From contig NC_054545.1 in assembly GCF_017654505.1 (NCBI RefSeq), positions 13,487,047 through 13,551,046 on the forward strand: a stretch of DNA of 64,000 bases, written 5' to 3'. Shown one piece after another: positions 46,960-60,109 of this stretch. The notes below the pieces were generated by a model. The model ran no database searches. It saw only the letters and a program-made list of their open reading frames with translations, and had not been told where the DNA came from. Each line of letters starts with the position of its first letter. Within the stretch, counting starts at the first letter, position 1. This DNA comes from Polyodon spathula (Eukaryota > Chordata > Actinopteri > Acipenseriformes > Polyodontidae). Both the position numbers and the translations under genes were made by a program.

Positions 46960-48850
46960 AAGGTAACGAGACACAAACAAGGAATGTGTGATAATTCGAA
47001 ATGTGCGCGACAACAAGATAATTATTTTCTCTTGTTAATATTTTTAAATCTTCATGGCAACACATGAAGCTCTCCTCACAACATTCAGCTGTTCTTTTCC
47101 TAATTACTTGGCAGACATGGACATTTAAATATCCTCTACCCTAAATTACTATGAATTAAGCAATCTGCATTGGTTCAGCCGACTTTTTTTCTTAAATCAG
47201 AATAGCAACCCATTGACATGACTTGTCCATGTAAACGCTGTCAGTATCACTCCTTACTTTCAGGTAGTCTGTAACTCGTACACTCCTTTTGTTATTTCAT
47301 ATCAGCAGTGGAAAGTCAGTAAAAGTGGGGACAATTTAACTCACCAGGTGCAATGAACTGGGAGATGGTAGAGTACATGTAAATGTAACTTTCTTTAATC
47401 AGTTATGGTACCAGATGTTATTTTAAAATGAAAATATATGTTTGCTGTAAAATCGTCTGCTTTCAAAATTGCATGCCAGACCTACATGGCAAATGGAAGT
47501 GCAAGACAGGTAAAATTGATCTAATCTATGTTGTTGACAGTAACTGGTACTTTACTGGTAGAGCAGAAGTACAGAGGTAGTCATTTAGAAATACCAAGAA
47601 CAAACTCTTTTTCTTCCCTGTGTTTCTTAGTTTTTTCAGACCTAGATTGAAACTGCTTTGGGCATCAATTACCTTTTTACGTCAATGCTTATCTGTTTTA
47701 TTAGACTGCCAATAAAAGCAGGTGAAATAAGAAGTTATTTACTTTGTGGACTAGCTCAAACACTGATTCTTGAAACCAGCTGAATTATGCACAGTTCAGA
47801 AAAGAAAACCTTTTGATTAAACAAACATTACATTTGTTCATGAATTAAGCAAGCAGATGACATTTGTTTAGATTTCTACAGACTTAATGCACCTGCTCTA
47901 AAGAGTTATTTTTATCAATTCCGTGAACTGAATAAAACAAGGTTATTTCTTTCATTTTCAGCAAGTGAGAACTAATTATTTAATGTTCTAGTACAACTAA
48001 ATTACATTTAAAAATTTTAAGAGAACCACATTTTAATATCTGGAACAATGTGCTCAGAATCTTGTACAAATGGCAGACAATTACCCTACTGTACTGTAGT
48101 GTATTAAAGGCTCTTGTTTAAGATCGCATGCTCATTATGTAATGCGGCTGGTCTTGTGGTGAACTTGATAGCAGTAGTTTGAACTGATCAACATGGAGGG
48201 ATTGCATTTTTAAAAAAAAATGCTAATGGATTTTTTTCTTTTCTTTCATGTGGATTGATAGAATAACAACTCACACATACGTTTAATCTACAGAGAGTGT
48301 TTTGGGGGTATCAATGCAGAGCCAAGTTGATTATGTTCAATATGACACAAATCAGTTCTGCACAATTTCTATCTTATCTAGGAGGTACTGCTTGATAGAA
48401 CTGTACTCTGCATGCTGATCTTCCAATACAGCTTACAGCACACATCTACTTCACAGCAACAAATGAGTTACTAAGAGGTATCCTGGCCCATGTGGTAATT
48501 TCCTTGAAAGATTTCTTTCTTCTTTGGCCAGTCTAACAGTCGACTTACCCCACAGCACTCGATTCACTTGAGTCACTCAGTGTTTGCTAACTATACTGTT
48601 CAATTTGATTGGTTTAATGTTTGTGGGTATTTAGTTTACTTAATTGCTCCTACAGAGATAGAATGGTAAAGTTCTTCAAGTAAACAGCTACAGTAAGAGT
48701 CAGGATGTCTTTGGATTGACCCAGGACAGCTGATGATTCATTGTGTGCGTTAGCCACTGATAAGTTACCTGTGCCAACAGGGACATAAGAGGAAGATATA
48801 ATCTAAAAATATAATCTAAAAATGTGATTTATAATAGCACACAACTAAAC
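46960..48850. other. Intergenic sequence, no gene seen
   Basis: No exon, transposon or tandem repeat recognised. Confidence 0.4.
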
Positions 48851-48851
48851 C

Positions 48852-48853
<2 letters not shown>

Positions 48854-48934
<81 letters not shown>

Positions 48935-48937
48935 ACA
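48854..48937. repeat. (TA)n microsatellite
   Basis: About 80 bases of TA repeat with one slip near 48923. Confidence 0.95.
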
Positions 48938-48939
48938 TA

Positions 48940-50585
48940 TTTTTCATAAAATGGAATGATTTACTTGTTTAATAGGGATGAAAATGTGTATGCTGCTGTA
49001 ATTTATGTTCTTTTTTGAACATACTTCAGCAATAAAACAAAATACTGCACTAAACCAATTTAAACTAGGTGTTATACTGTTGCTTGGGGTATTCCCCGCA
49101 TTTTCAAACCATTTTGGGGTCCTTAACTCAACAGGACACTTACCGGCACACAATATTTGCTATGCGACTTTGAGATTCGTTAGCAAATAACTTTACATGT
49201 ACATACCAGGCAGCAACTCATCTCCCTGTTCAAGCTAGGAGAACTGGAGGTCTGTGGCTATCCTTTGATTCCTCCACCAATAATTGTCTCTTTACAAACA
49301 GGAGTGCAACAGAAAATGACCGGCCCCTGGAAGACAAAAGCCAGCCCTGAAGGTGTACGATTGAGCTCAATGGGTGCCTGCCCAGTAGGGGTTGCTCTAG
49401 CGCGGTGAGGTGACTCAGTCTTTGACAGTTTTGCCACCCTGTTCCTCAGGAGCACCACCACCAGTGTGACATTCCCAATGGAATCCCATGTGAATCTTCC
49501 TTGTGATGAACCATTTATGTAGAATAAATGTACAATATGCAGTTGACTCCCACCTTGAACTCTCTGTTTCAAAATTCTATCTATACTTCAGTTTCCCAGC
49601 AGTCTTAAATGCTGCCAGAATCAACTTACTCTATGATTTCCTCTTCATTTTGTGGGGAGGATAATTGGCTCCTGAGGAAAGGAATAGAAAAAAGGTTCTA
49701 TATAATTGCAAATACATTTTCCCAACACAGATTCTGAGTGGATATGAGTTTCTTACAGTGAATTGTGATTGCCGGAGCCTGAATACAAACCCAGAGCTGC
49801 TTCCATAGGCCCCAAATCATCCTCTACATACCAACCCTTTTAAAAAGGTCCAGAAGCAATAACTTTGGAAACAAAATAAGAAGTGAACTTGCAAAGGAAA
49901 TTATTCAGCTGGTTTACCCTGGGGTATAACAGTTCATTAGATGTGGGCTGTCCTGCGCCTTATTGTTGACTGACTGATGCAAAAGGAAAGGCAAGCTTAG
50001 TGTGAATCAGTGAAACATGCAATTGCAAAAGGCCCTGAAATATAATCAGAGGAATCTCAAGGGGGGGCTCTCTGGGGAAATACATCCAGAGACTGCTTAA
50101 AGAGCATTTTTTAAAGAGAAAATCAAATCAGATGAAAAGGGGAATTTGATGACTTTTTTTCTGTTGTTATACCTTCAAAATGCCCTTCTCTTGGCTTCAG
50201 TCAATTAATTTTAGTTACCTTTAATAGATGTATTGTGATTAAACAACCTCAAGTTGCACTGATTGGCTGAAAAGAGTTCCAACCCATGCAAATGTTTCAG
50301 TCCCACCACACAGATCCCGATCTTGTTAGACTCATTTTATAATCTCGAGAACACACTGAAGATGTGCAGCTGTATTGAGAGAAGCCTCTTCAGGTATTTG
50401 AAAACAGACTACTGCACAACTGCTCTTTGTTTATTGCTTAGAAAAAAATGAATCATTATTTACTCAACAAACACAATGAAGATAAAGGCTCTAATTGATT
50501 CCCAAAACAAAAAGATAGGACTCATTTTACTAAATTACTAATTTATCCAATTTCCAGTTTGTTTAAATGTTAACCTTAAGTGTAA
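48940..50585. other. Unassigned sequence
   Basis: A GC-richer patch at 49300-49450 carries a 104-codon minus-strand frame without recognisable motifs and may be part of an uncharacterised repeat. The rest is unique background. Confidence 0.35.
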
Positions 50586-51250
50586 TTCGAGGGGTTCCAT
50601 AGAGGGTGCTCTGTCTATCGCTCCTTGCCTTTCCTTGCCACTCTAGCCTCCTTGGGACATTCAGTAAAGGGTGGGAGATCAGCCGCACAGTCACTTCAGG
50701 CTCAGCTCTCCCTGCCAATCACACGGTGACAGCACTGCATGCGTCTGACTCAGACACAGCCAGCTCAGCTTTGCTATTCCGATTAGCTGCCTTGCATGCC
50801 AATCTCTCTCCATTTCCTATTTCTACACAATTGTACTTCCGCTTTCGTCTGTGTTTGTTTTTGGATCCTCTTCCTTCCCGTTGCTCCTTTATATACCGCA
50901 CCAAATGCACAAGGGCTCCCTCTGGGGGGGAAGTGAGTATCACTCCCCAGGCTGTCCGGGTCGGCCTCCTCAGTATCCACTGCCACCTGGCAGGTCCTCG
51001 CCAGGTCATAGGGGACCCCCGGCCACATCCTATCCTTTCGCAGCTCCTGCAATTTCCTCCATGGGCTTCGATCCGGTTATCTAATCTTCTCTCATTTCCT
51101 TTCAGGTTAAGTACCTATTTGGCCCTCTTTGCAGTATGCTAGTACATCCATCTGCCAGGAAGGGGTTTTTCTCTGTCTTCATCTCTCCTAAACGGACCCA
51201 AGACTTCTTTTCCTAAACGCTCCACGCCACCCAGGCCAGAAAATGCTGCC
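50586..51250. other. GC-rich pocket, possible uncharacterised repeat or regulatory island
   Basis: This ~650-base block is clearly GC-richer than the surrounding sequence and has open frames on both strands, the longest 178 codons on the plus strand (50606-51142). The overlapping frames follow from composition, and no domain is recognisable. Features such as TTTATATACCGCACC near 50888 and CTCCCTCTGGGGGG near 50926 are typical of LTR or other dispersed repeats. I could not find matching ends, so the nature is open. Confidence 0.3.
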
Positions 51251-51254
51251 TGAC

Positions 51255-54030
51255 CCGATGAGAGTTCAGGCTCGTCCTCTGTCTACTTTTCCTAACACCA
51301 AAGTTACATACTCACTTCCCCAAGATCAATTTCACCCTATCCTAACTTCAATCTCTAAGCCCATGCAGGCGCCCAGTGAATTAAATGCAAAGATGTATGA
51401 GAATGGGTTGAATAACGCCAATAAGCTACCTATATTGATGCCATTCACTCTTTCACTTCCTTAAATTATGTTGTGACATCACAGAGTGGGGCCTCTACGC
51501 AGATCTGGTCTTCTGCCTGGAACACACTCCAATCAGTCAGTGCGGAACTTAACTGCCATCAATTGTCACTTAATTGTGTAGAAGAGAGATCTGCAGCTTT
51601 TCTTGTTGTGAAATGAACACATGTGTAATAGGCTTCATTTAATACCTACAAACAAAAAACATGTTAAAGGGAATTACTCAGAAAATCTCAGTATTTGCAC
51701 AGCTCTATGGCTTAAATGGTGAACGAAAGTGCACATTAGGTACAAATATTAGCTGCAACCCCTTTAAGGTATTAGCCTCTGGTCCTTTATACAAGTATAA
51801 CAGAGCTGCTGCAGCCTGTTATTGTTCATACCTATTAATGGTTTATTGATATCGTCAGATGTATCATGTTTTCTTTTTCTTCCTGCCATGAGCAGGTAGG
51901 TTAATTCCCTCTCCATTATCAAAGAGAATGACACCCAAGCCAACTACAGGCAAGATCTTTAACCACAGTGCATTCTCATCATGAGGTGTGGTCATTATCT
52001 TTAAGCAGTGTGGCTATAGAAATGTAATCTGGTTCAATTTGACGTGGCTAAAGAAAATCTTGTGTGGAACCAATAGCTGGGTCACAGGCCACTCATCTAA
52101 CCTTTAGAGGACAAAAAGAAAGCATTTAAGATAATCCTTACCTCTTAACCTTTCAATACACCAGTCAAGGGGCCCAGACTGTAGAAGATTTTTAGGATAA
52201 AGATCAGCAACCACTGTTGTCATTGAAACAGCATAACAAAAAAACAACAAAAAAAATGAATTTCCTGTATTTTATCATCACATCATTAATGTCAAATACC
52301 AAGACACATTAACTTGACTGTCAGGATACTTTCTCGAACAATTGTGTCAGAACCTAAAAAGAGATACCGGAACATTCATTTTTGAGTCATTAATTCCAGT
52401 TACAGCATCACTGCACTCAGGCAGTGACAGATAAAACGTATCTAATAAAGTGCCACAAGACGATCGCCTTGCTGGTTTTTTTTACTGTAGCCACAAAGGC
52501 AACCATCTCATGCTCCATGTTTCTCCCTATCTTCATTCTCTTGAAAATGGATTGTCAAGGACCTATTTCATCAGCTCTTTTGCTTGGCTCAAGATCAGAC
52601 ATTTTCCCACCTTTTAATTTTGTAGAAATAGTATACAGGGGTTAGACAAAAAAAAAAAAAAAAAAATAGATAGATCTGCCTTGACACTGTCGACGGACAG
52701 CTCCTGTTCAATTATATTCTACAAGGTACTTAAATTGCCAATGAAGTCTTCTCCAGCATGACTGTTTTTCATGAAATACTATGATGTTGTCAGTCTTGGA
52801 TATTAATGCATTTACAATAACTATCAACAGTCAGATATGCCTATTGTGGATATTTCATATATGGAATAGCCCATTAAAATAAAAGTGTTTGACAAATGGT
52901 CTACTATTGTCTTTTTTTTGATCTTGGTTCAACTGATTTTTTTTCTGGCTTGAGCTCTGACAATAGCTTTTTATCACATGTATTATAGACAAATAAGCAA
53001 GTTAAGTATGGGTAACAAATATGACAAATACGCTTCCTATTGTTTGTGCTGGTGAGCCCTATACATCCACCTGTGTTATAGTGTTCTACAGCAGGGGGCA
53101 TTGCCCTCTAACCCCTGAGCAGGTGTTTCCAGTTTAGTACTCTACCTCCTTGCTTGAAAACTCAAATATATTTTTAATGTGACTTCAAAGTGCCTGCCAC
53201 CAACTTCCTCCTCAGTAGAGCGTGCCATTAATTGAGATTTCTGGGCCCTCTAAGAGGAGTGCTGATTCAGAGTAAATAATTTATTAAAGAGCTCATGTCT
53301 GAATCGCAAAAATAAGGCACCAATGATATATGTTTTTTTTTGTTTTTGTCAATTCAGTGGTCACCTGTTGTTTGTACCCCTCTGTAGAAATCTGCACAAA
53401 TGAATGAATGTTGTGGATTCCTGCAGTGACACCACTGCCTTTCGAGCACAGATAAAGGAAAGCATTACAAAGGATTACTCAGCCCTAGAGCTTCATGCTG
53501 TTAAGCTTTTGTTTTTACAGCTTGGTTGTCATAATTAGTTTGCAGCTTCTATTTACATCATTTGATTACAGGTTAAGTCAATCAACAGATAGCACATAAA
53601 AAAATGATAAAAAAGGTCCACAGATCAAAACAATCGTGACCCCTACTTAAATAGCCATTAGTATGTATTGTAAGATACTTTAAATCAATAAATCTTATCT
53701 CATCTTAGACAGATGAATACACATTAAGAAACAATATAACATAGGTTGAGTCCAAAGACACATTTTAGTTTGGACGGTAGTCAGAGTCACGTAAAAACAG
53801 CTGAGACCATATCAATTTATTTGCATTTTCAGCACATACAAGGTGACTGGACTGGGCAGCTTATTTATTTATTATTTTTTACTATGTTGAAATTCTCGTT
53901 CAAGTGTAGTAGTGTCATTTGAGTTCAATAGTACTTGATTTGATACATGTCATTTACATGTTACATTTGTCTTAGTACTTCTGAATTGATGAGTATAAGT
54001 TATATCTATGTGGTGGAAAGCTGTTCATTT
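51255..54030. other. Intergenic sequence, no gene seen
   Basis: Holds a poly-A/GATA patch at 52648-52676. Otherwise unique sequence with short chance frames. Confidence 0.4.
53088..53102 (+). promoter_or_regulatory. CTCF-like motif
   Basis: ACAGCAGGGGGCATT resembles the core of the vertebrate CTCF motif (CCAGCAGGGGGCGC type), with a GCCCTCTA half-motif directly after it. A single motif match is weak evidence for binding. Confidence 0.25.

Positions 54031-54035
<5 letters not shown>

Positions 54036-54092
<57 letters not shown>
54036..54092. repeat. (TA)n microsatellite
   Basis: About 55 bases of TA repeat. Confidence 0.95.
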
Positions 54093-54094
<2 letters not shown>

Positions 54095-56885
54095 CGCACC
54101 GCAGTACTCTTATAGGATGTCTGGATATAAAAAGCATTTCTGACTCAATCCTGTTTCTAGTATAATTACCTCTTTCTGTACAGTCACTGTTATTTATTTT
54201 TGTATGGGCTTTGATAGCATTTTTGTTCTGGAGATAACGGATTCAATACTGAAGCGAACAGACCTTCCAGTTTACCGGAATGAAACCGGATAGACTTGTT
54301 CTTTCCTCCCCTTAGAAGTGTCTAGCACCTGGCTTTCCAGATAAACTGAGGACCTCTGCCTCCTTGCACTGTGAATCCTTCAATTTAATGGGCTTTAAAT
54401 TCACCATCAAAATAGAAAAGGAGAAGAACTGTAAAATTTCCATTACATAGAAATGGCTTTTCAAGTATGAAGTAAAACATGCTTGGGGGCCAAGCAGTTA
54501 TGACGAGATGACTTTCACCATGGAGAAAAAATTTCAACAATAATAAAACTAGATTGTGTTCATGGGAGTCACAGAAACGGCTTTCTAGTGAGTAGAAGAA
54601 ATGTGATGGAAGATCAAATTACTAAATGGTGCTGAAAAGCTCATGCTGAGGTGTTGTGGCTGGGGCTACAAAGCCACATAAAGCTGCCCTCCTTGAGCTA
54701 TTGTCAAAGTGCTGAAGACTGTCTATGGATTTAATCTAAATATTCCCAGAAAAATACACTTCCTGGGGACACTGGTCTTGACCTCTAATACCAGGTTAAA
54801 ATCTTTATAGTGAATTAAGGCAGAAAATTAGATAAACCTATATCCAGCCAGGATAAAGATCAGATTATTTTGGGGGGAAATTCTGGGATAACCTCTACTA
54901 GGTGGCTGATGTAATCTAGATGTGCCTTTTCCCAGCAAGTTATAGGTAGATAAAATCCACCTTAAGTGAGTTAAGTTCTGGTGGGGCTTTAACATGATAA
55001 CTACTGCAACTGAGATAAAATTGACACACCATTTACAAACACTGTAACATACAGATGCCAAGTAACATGTGGGTCTTCTTGTGCATGGGTTAGCTGCAAA
55101 ACTGGTGTATTTACTGTCATAGCATCTTGTACAGCAATTCTGAAGTTACAGCAAGTGTATGAAAAATATTTTGTTTTTTTAGTTAAATTATGTTCAGATC
55201 AGATCACGGATCTATGTGAAAAAACAAACAAACAAACAAAAAAAAAACATACATAACAATTATAAGTTCAAGTAAAGTATCAATCAAAGTGGACACTAAC
55301 ATTTTGGACATACATTTGTATGATATTTGGGTGAAATGAATTGAAACCAAACATTAATTCTGCGCTATTAAAATAAAACAAATAAAATGGGACCGGATTA
55401 CAAGATAATGTAGAACTCTTTACACAAGTTCAAACAAACCGGAGATCATCGGGGAAAGTGTCAAGTCAACCTGCAGGGAAAGTCAAGTACTGACCTCTAC
55501 AGGACTCCTACGATTGTTCATGGATGATTGAGAAATCTGAACTACACATAATACATGAGCATGTTTTTGTATAATCCAGTTTTGTCCTTTGACACCATTT
55601 TCAACCACGATTTCCCACTTTCAAAATTGAAGTTATTACAATACGCTGATGGACATCTTACTGACCAGCTAACACTCAGAACTATTAAATATGCATGTGC
55701 CTTGTTTAGCCAATGCTAGAAACTTCAGCTTTCATGACAACTGTTTGATGTTTGTAAATACAGTCATACTTTGAAGAAATAGGGAGAGTGCTTTTAGCCT
55801 TGTATTTAATAATTATCTAGTCTCCATTCTAGGTTTAGCACTAACAAATACACAGGCAGGACAGCACTGATTCAGCATCGCAAAACATTGTGACTTTTCA
55901 ATGAGAACTTGGAAAGTTGGGTGGAAATCTGCAACAAAAGATGTTCTCAGAATGGCCCCTCAGTTGTGTATAATATGACAGCCCATTTACTCCTAAGTGT
56001 CCAAGCCCTGTAAAACATTATAGATACATCTCTAGCGTAAGCTTTGCGTACATATTTTGTATCCCCTTCGACAACTGCTGTCAATTAAGATATAGCATTT
56101 ATTTTTCTGCAAATCATTTCAAACAATATAGAGTCTGACGCTTTACTCATTACGAGGGAAAACAGTCAGGACTTGTTTCATGTACCATCTCCTTTGAAAT
56201 GGAGGAACCAACCAATTTGGTAAGAAGGAATTTCAGATGGCTAAGGCTGAGAAGGAAGAACTAAATGCAATGCATTGCTTTGTACTGCAGTCTTTGTGGA
56301 GTTTATCAAAATCAATAGAAATCTCATTTGAAATGTAATAAGGAAAAAAAGAAAATCAATGGCATGCATATCTCCTGATTAAATCTATATTTTCCCAAGC
56401 CTATTCCATTCTGCTGGAAATACATCAGCCAGAACAAGAGAGTGCCATTCTGGCACTGTAATGGGATTGCCAGTAGCTTCAGAGAGAGCAACAGCAGGCT
56501 GATTACGAGATTAGAAAAAGCACTGCAACTTTACAAGGTACAATTTCACTTTTTTATTTTTTTTTAATGGAATCCCTACTTGACACTGTACACATAGGTG
56601 TGTATAATTTAAGCATAACACATAAATCAGAAACTTAGTCAACACACCAATAAGTAGTTTATATTCTTGTAAAAGGTACACATGGCATTTGAGTACTTTC
56701 CATTCTCTCACTCCCTGCCTCACTCTGGATGATGTAATGCAGACACTGATGGGCTAAATATTTTCCCTTCCTTTTGCTATAATGGCATTTGATCATGGCC
56801 ACTGGTATGTGTGCTTGTTTTTTCCCCCCTCAGGTACCAAGGAATGGTATTAACCTCTACAATGAATTTATAGTTGCGTTATATA
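54095..56885. other. Intergenic sequence, no gene seen
   Basis: Unique background with an AAACAAACAAAC patch near 55220. A good acceptor-like tract, TTTTTTCCCCCCTCAG, ends at 56833, but no exon can be supported after it because the Tc1-like element begins 54 bases later. Confidence 0.4.
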
Positions 56886-56887
56886 TA

Positions 56888-58456
56888 CAGTGCCTTGCAA
56901 AAGTATTCAGACCCCTGACCAATTCTCTCATATTACCGACTTACAAATGGTGCATTGAAATTTCGTTCTGTTTGATATTTTATTTTTAAACACTGAAACT
57001 CTGAATTAGTTATTGTAAGTTAACATTGGTTTTATGTTGGGAAATATTTTTAAGAAAAATAAAAAACTGAAATATCTTGCTTGCATAAGTATTCAACCCC
57101 TGTGCTGTGGAAGCTCCCAGTTTGCACCGATGAAAGAAATTGCCCTAACGAGGACACAATTACCTTACCATTGGCCTCCACCTGTGAACCATTAAAGTTG
57201 CTGTCACATTTTCTGGATAAAAACCCCACTGTTGAAGGATCATTGGTAAGGCTGTGAATCTGAAGGAAAATGAAGACCAAAGAGCATTCTACAGAAGTTA
57301 GAGATAAAGTAATACCAATGCACAGATTAGGGAAAGGGTACAAAATAATATCCAAGTGTTTGGATATCTCAGTGAGCACAGTTGGATCAATAATCAGGAA
57401 GTGGAAGCTGCATCACACGACCCAGGCACTGCAAAGAAAAGGCCGTCCCTCAAAACTCAGTGCTCAAACAAGGAGACTTGTGAGAGAAGCCACAGAGAGG
57501 CCAACAATCACTTTGAAGGAGCTACAGAGTTCAATGGCTGGGAGTGGAATCCTGGGAGAGATCTGCATAACACTGGCCTGTATGGGAGGGTGGCAAGAAA
57601 GAAGCCGTTACTCAAAAAGTACCATCTGAAAGCACGTCTGGAGTTTGCCAGAAAGCATGAGAGTGACCCAGCTGCGATGTGGGAAAAGGTTTTTGTGGTC
57701 AGATGATAGAGCTTTTTGGCCAAAACTCAAAGCGCTATGTGTGGCGCAAACCTAACACTGCCCATGCCTCAAGACACACCATCCCTACAGTGAAGTATGG
57801 TGGTGGCAGCATCATGCCGTGGGGATGCTTCTCATCAGCAGGGACTGGGCATCTTGTTACAATTGAAAAATACAGGAAAATACTGCAAGAGTATCTGCTT
57901 CAGTCCGCTAAAAAACTAAGCTTGGGAGGAAATTCACCTGTCAGCAGGACAATGATCCCAAGCACAAGGCCAAAGCAACATTGGAGTGGCTCAAGAACAA
58001 AAAGGTGAATGTCCTACAGTGGCCCAGTCAAAGTCCTGAACTCAATCCCATTGAGAATCTGTGGCACTATTTGAAAATTGCGGTCCACAAGCATCGTCCA
58101 ACAAACCTGAACAACCCGGAGCAAATCTGCCAAGAAGAATGGACCAAAATCATTACGACACTGTGCGCAAAGCTGGTACATACTTACCCCAAAAGACTTA
58201 AAGCTGTTATTGCAGCAAAAGGTGGTTCTACCAAATATTAATGTGTGGGGGTTGAATACCATGCAAGCAAGATATTTCAGTTTTTTATTTTTCTTAAAAA
58301 TATTTCCCAACATAAAACCAATGTCACCTTATAATAATTGATTCTGAGTTTCAGTGTTTAAAAATAAAATATCAAACAGAACGAAATTTCAGTGTACCGT
58401 TTGTAATTTGGTAATTTGAGAGAATTGGTCAGGGGTCTGAATACTCTTGCAAGGCA

Positions 58457-58459
<3 letters not shown>
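56888..58459 (+). mobile_element. Tc1-like transposon with long inverted repeats (1572 bp)
   Basis: Starts CAGTGCCTTGCAAAAGTATT at 56888 and ends with its inverted counterpart, finishing CACTG at 58459. TA lies on both sides (56886-56887, 58460-58461). The terminal inverted repeats are ~215 bases (56888-57101 and 58245-58459) and differ at perhaps one base in twelve by eye. The inner part of each arm repeats the motif AAGTATTCAACCCC / GGTATTCAACCCCC, as in IR/DR-type Tc1 elements. The insertion sits next to a (TA)n tract, a preferred target. The transposase inside is broken, so the copy is inactive. Confidence 0.92.
57270..58241 (+). pseudogene. Tc1-like transposase, frameshifted
   Basis: The coding remnant starts at Met 57270 and ends at the stop after KGGSTKY near 58241. 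Domains in order: the paired-like helix-turn-helix (EVRDKVIPMHRLGKGYKIIS, VSTVGSIIRKWK), the second DNA-binding part (TERPTITLKELQSSMAGSG), and the DDE core. In the core the first Asp survives in WSD near 57702-57710, next to a small deletion. The second Asp is in [12 protein letters not shown] near 57940-57980 and the Glu in [14 protein letters not shown] near 58030-58065. Frame changes occur near 57545, 57600-57710 and 57925 (loss of one G before CTTGGG). The catalytic residues are therefore all visible but not in one frame. Confidence 0.9.

Positions 58460-58518
<59 letters not shown>
58460..58518. repeat. (TA)n microsatellite at transposon edge
   Basis: About 58 bases of TA repeat directly after the Tc1-like element. 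The element most likely inserted into a pre-existing TA tract, since TA-rich sequence also precedes its left end. Confidence 0.95.
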
Positions 58519-58519
<1 letters not shown>

Positions 58520-58521
<2 letters not shown>

Positions 58522-60000
58522 AGGCTCGAGACAAATTTAAAATAAAGGTACGTACACCCTAATTAAGAAAGTAATTACAAGAATAATGTGCAAGCCTAAA
58601 CTAGTAAGCCACGTGCCCATGAGACAGCACTTCACTCGTGTAAAATGCAAATGCTATTGTTACTTAATGATCACAAGTCACCTTATTATTATAAGGCTAT
58701 TTTCGCATCAGGAGTGATCAATGTTCGGTTGGCCCAAGGTAGAAATATCAGTGCTAAAAGATTAAGATTTGAATACAGGTTTGTAATTCCTTTCTTTTGT
58801 TCTTTGTGCTGTAGCTGTTAGTCAATATTTGGTGGAATATTTAAGAACAAGATTTTCCAACCAGAAAGTGAAATGTCTTTATGTTGTTGTCAGTGAATAT
58901 CCCAGTATATCATATAACCTGGACTTGATAGTACAGGCTAAACTTCACAGTCACCCTACACAATCTTAAATGTCACCATAAGCATAACCTTATACTTGTT
59001 CTGTCGGATAGAGACTTGTACAGTATATTGCCTTTCAATATTTTTATTTGCACTAGGCGGGGAAGGGTCATCTACTTTTTGAAGGAACAAAATGAGAAAA
59101 AATAATGGAACATGCTGAGAATGACAGCCAACATACAGTCATTACAACAGGCATCTGAAGTTCCTAATACTTCAGTATGTACAGTGTGTGTTCAGTTGGA
59201 AACATTACCATATAAAAATTGCCTTGGACATGGTCTGATTGCAGCTTAGTCTGAACTACATCACATGAGATGTCTTTGAAATATCAGCTTATTCCAAATT
59301 ATAGTTTACAATAATCAAAAGATCTTAACAAAAGAACAAAAAAAAAAAAAAAAAAAAAAAAAAAGGGGCCAATGATAATATTGCTAGTGCTAATAGGAGA
59401 TTTATTTTAACAGTGAAGGCTGTAAATACCGCAGCCATTTAATTCTGTTTTAATCCAGAAGGCCCCCCAAGGGTGAATTATATCCCCCTACTGCTGACAA
59501 AACTACAAAAAGAGAGACATTATTACAATGAGCTTTTGTTTAGAATAACAATACAGACTCCAACGTTTTTCTTGTGTCTTTGTTTTTGGATTTCAAGGAC
59601 AGGGAAGAGTTCTGCCTGAAATATTCCCATGGTTCAGGGGCAGTTCCACTGGCTGTTACTGTACATGTTTCCCCAGAGGATGGTGGCATAGCATTCCAGT
59701 CCAGGCCACATTGTAACAGGATTCTACGCTTGTTTTCCGTGCTTCCTTGCACTTAACGATAAACAGTTATATTGAACAATAAGTAGCAAGCAAAGTCACA
59801 AAGGCAAACCAATTTGTTCTTTGCCAACCGAAAGGCCACCCATTCGGTACATACAGTATCAAAACTGTAGCTGGTAAATTATCCTATATATGTATAACTA
59901 TTTGTATAAAACAAAGTTCCTACTTTCCAAACTTAATTTAACTTAGCTTCCATTAATTTTCTTCTTCATGGCAGAACCTAAATTCATATATTCATACCTC
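58520..60000. other. Intergenic sequence, no gene seen
   Basis: Contains a poly-A tract of about 26 bases at 59338-59364. Frames on both strands at 59540-59756 overlap and have no recognisable motif. Confidence 0.4.
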
Positions 60001-60008
60001 AATCACAG

Positions 60009-60109
60009 CTGAGGTAGAAAAGGAAATGTCTTCAGAGAAGCTGAAAAGGTTGGAAGGTGGAGGTGGAGGGGAAGAGGAGGGAGAAACATCAAGACTGTCA
60101 ACAGAGCAG
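60009..60109 (+). other. Candidate exon with GT-AG boundaries, unrecognised
   Basis: CAATCACAG precedes 60009 and CAG/GTAAAC follows 60109. One frame is open across the whole 101 bases (two bases, then 33 codons): EVEKEMSSEKLKRLEGGGGG and EEEGETSRLSTEQ. Splice sites alone are common by chance, the polypyrimidine tract is poor, and no partner exon was found. Composition (Glu, Lys, Gly-rich) would fit a disordered protein segment. Confidence 0.2.

Noticed and set aside
54828..55061. A 77-codon minus-strand frame
   Set aside because: No recognisable motif, no splice context, and composition as expected by chance.
56834..56887. Possible exon after the strong acceptor TTTTTTCCCCCCTCAG
   Set aside because: Only 54 bases remain before the transposon and no donor or homologous protein text was found.
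59540..59756. Overlapping frames on both strands, considered as a receptor exon
   Set aside because: Cys and Trp spacing did not fit any family I could name, and both strands are open, as expected by chance.
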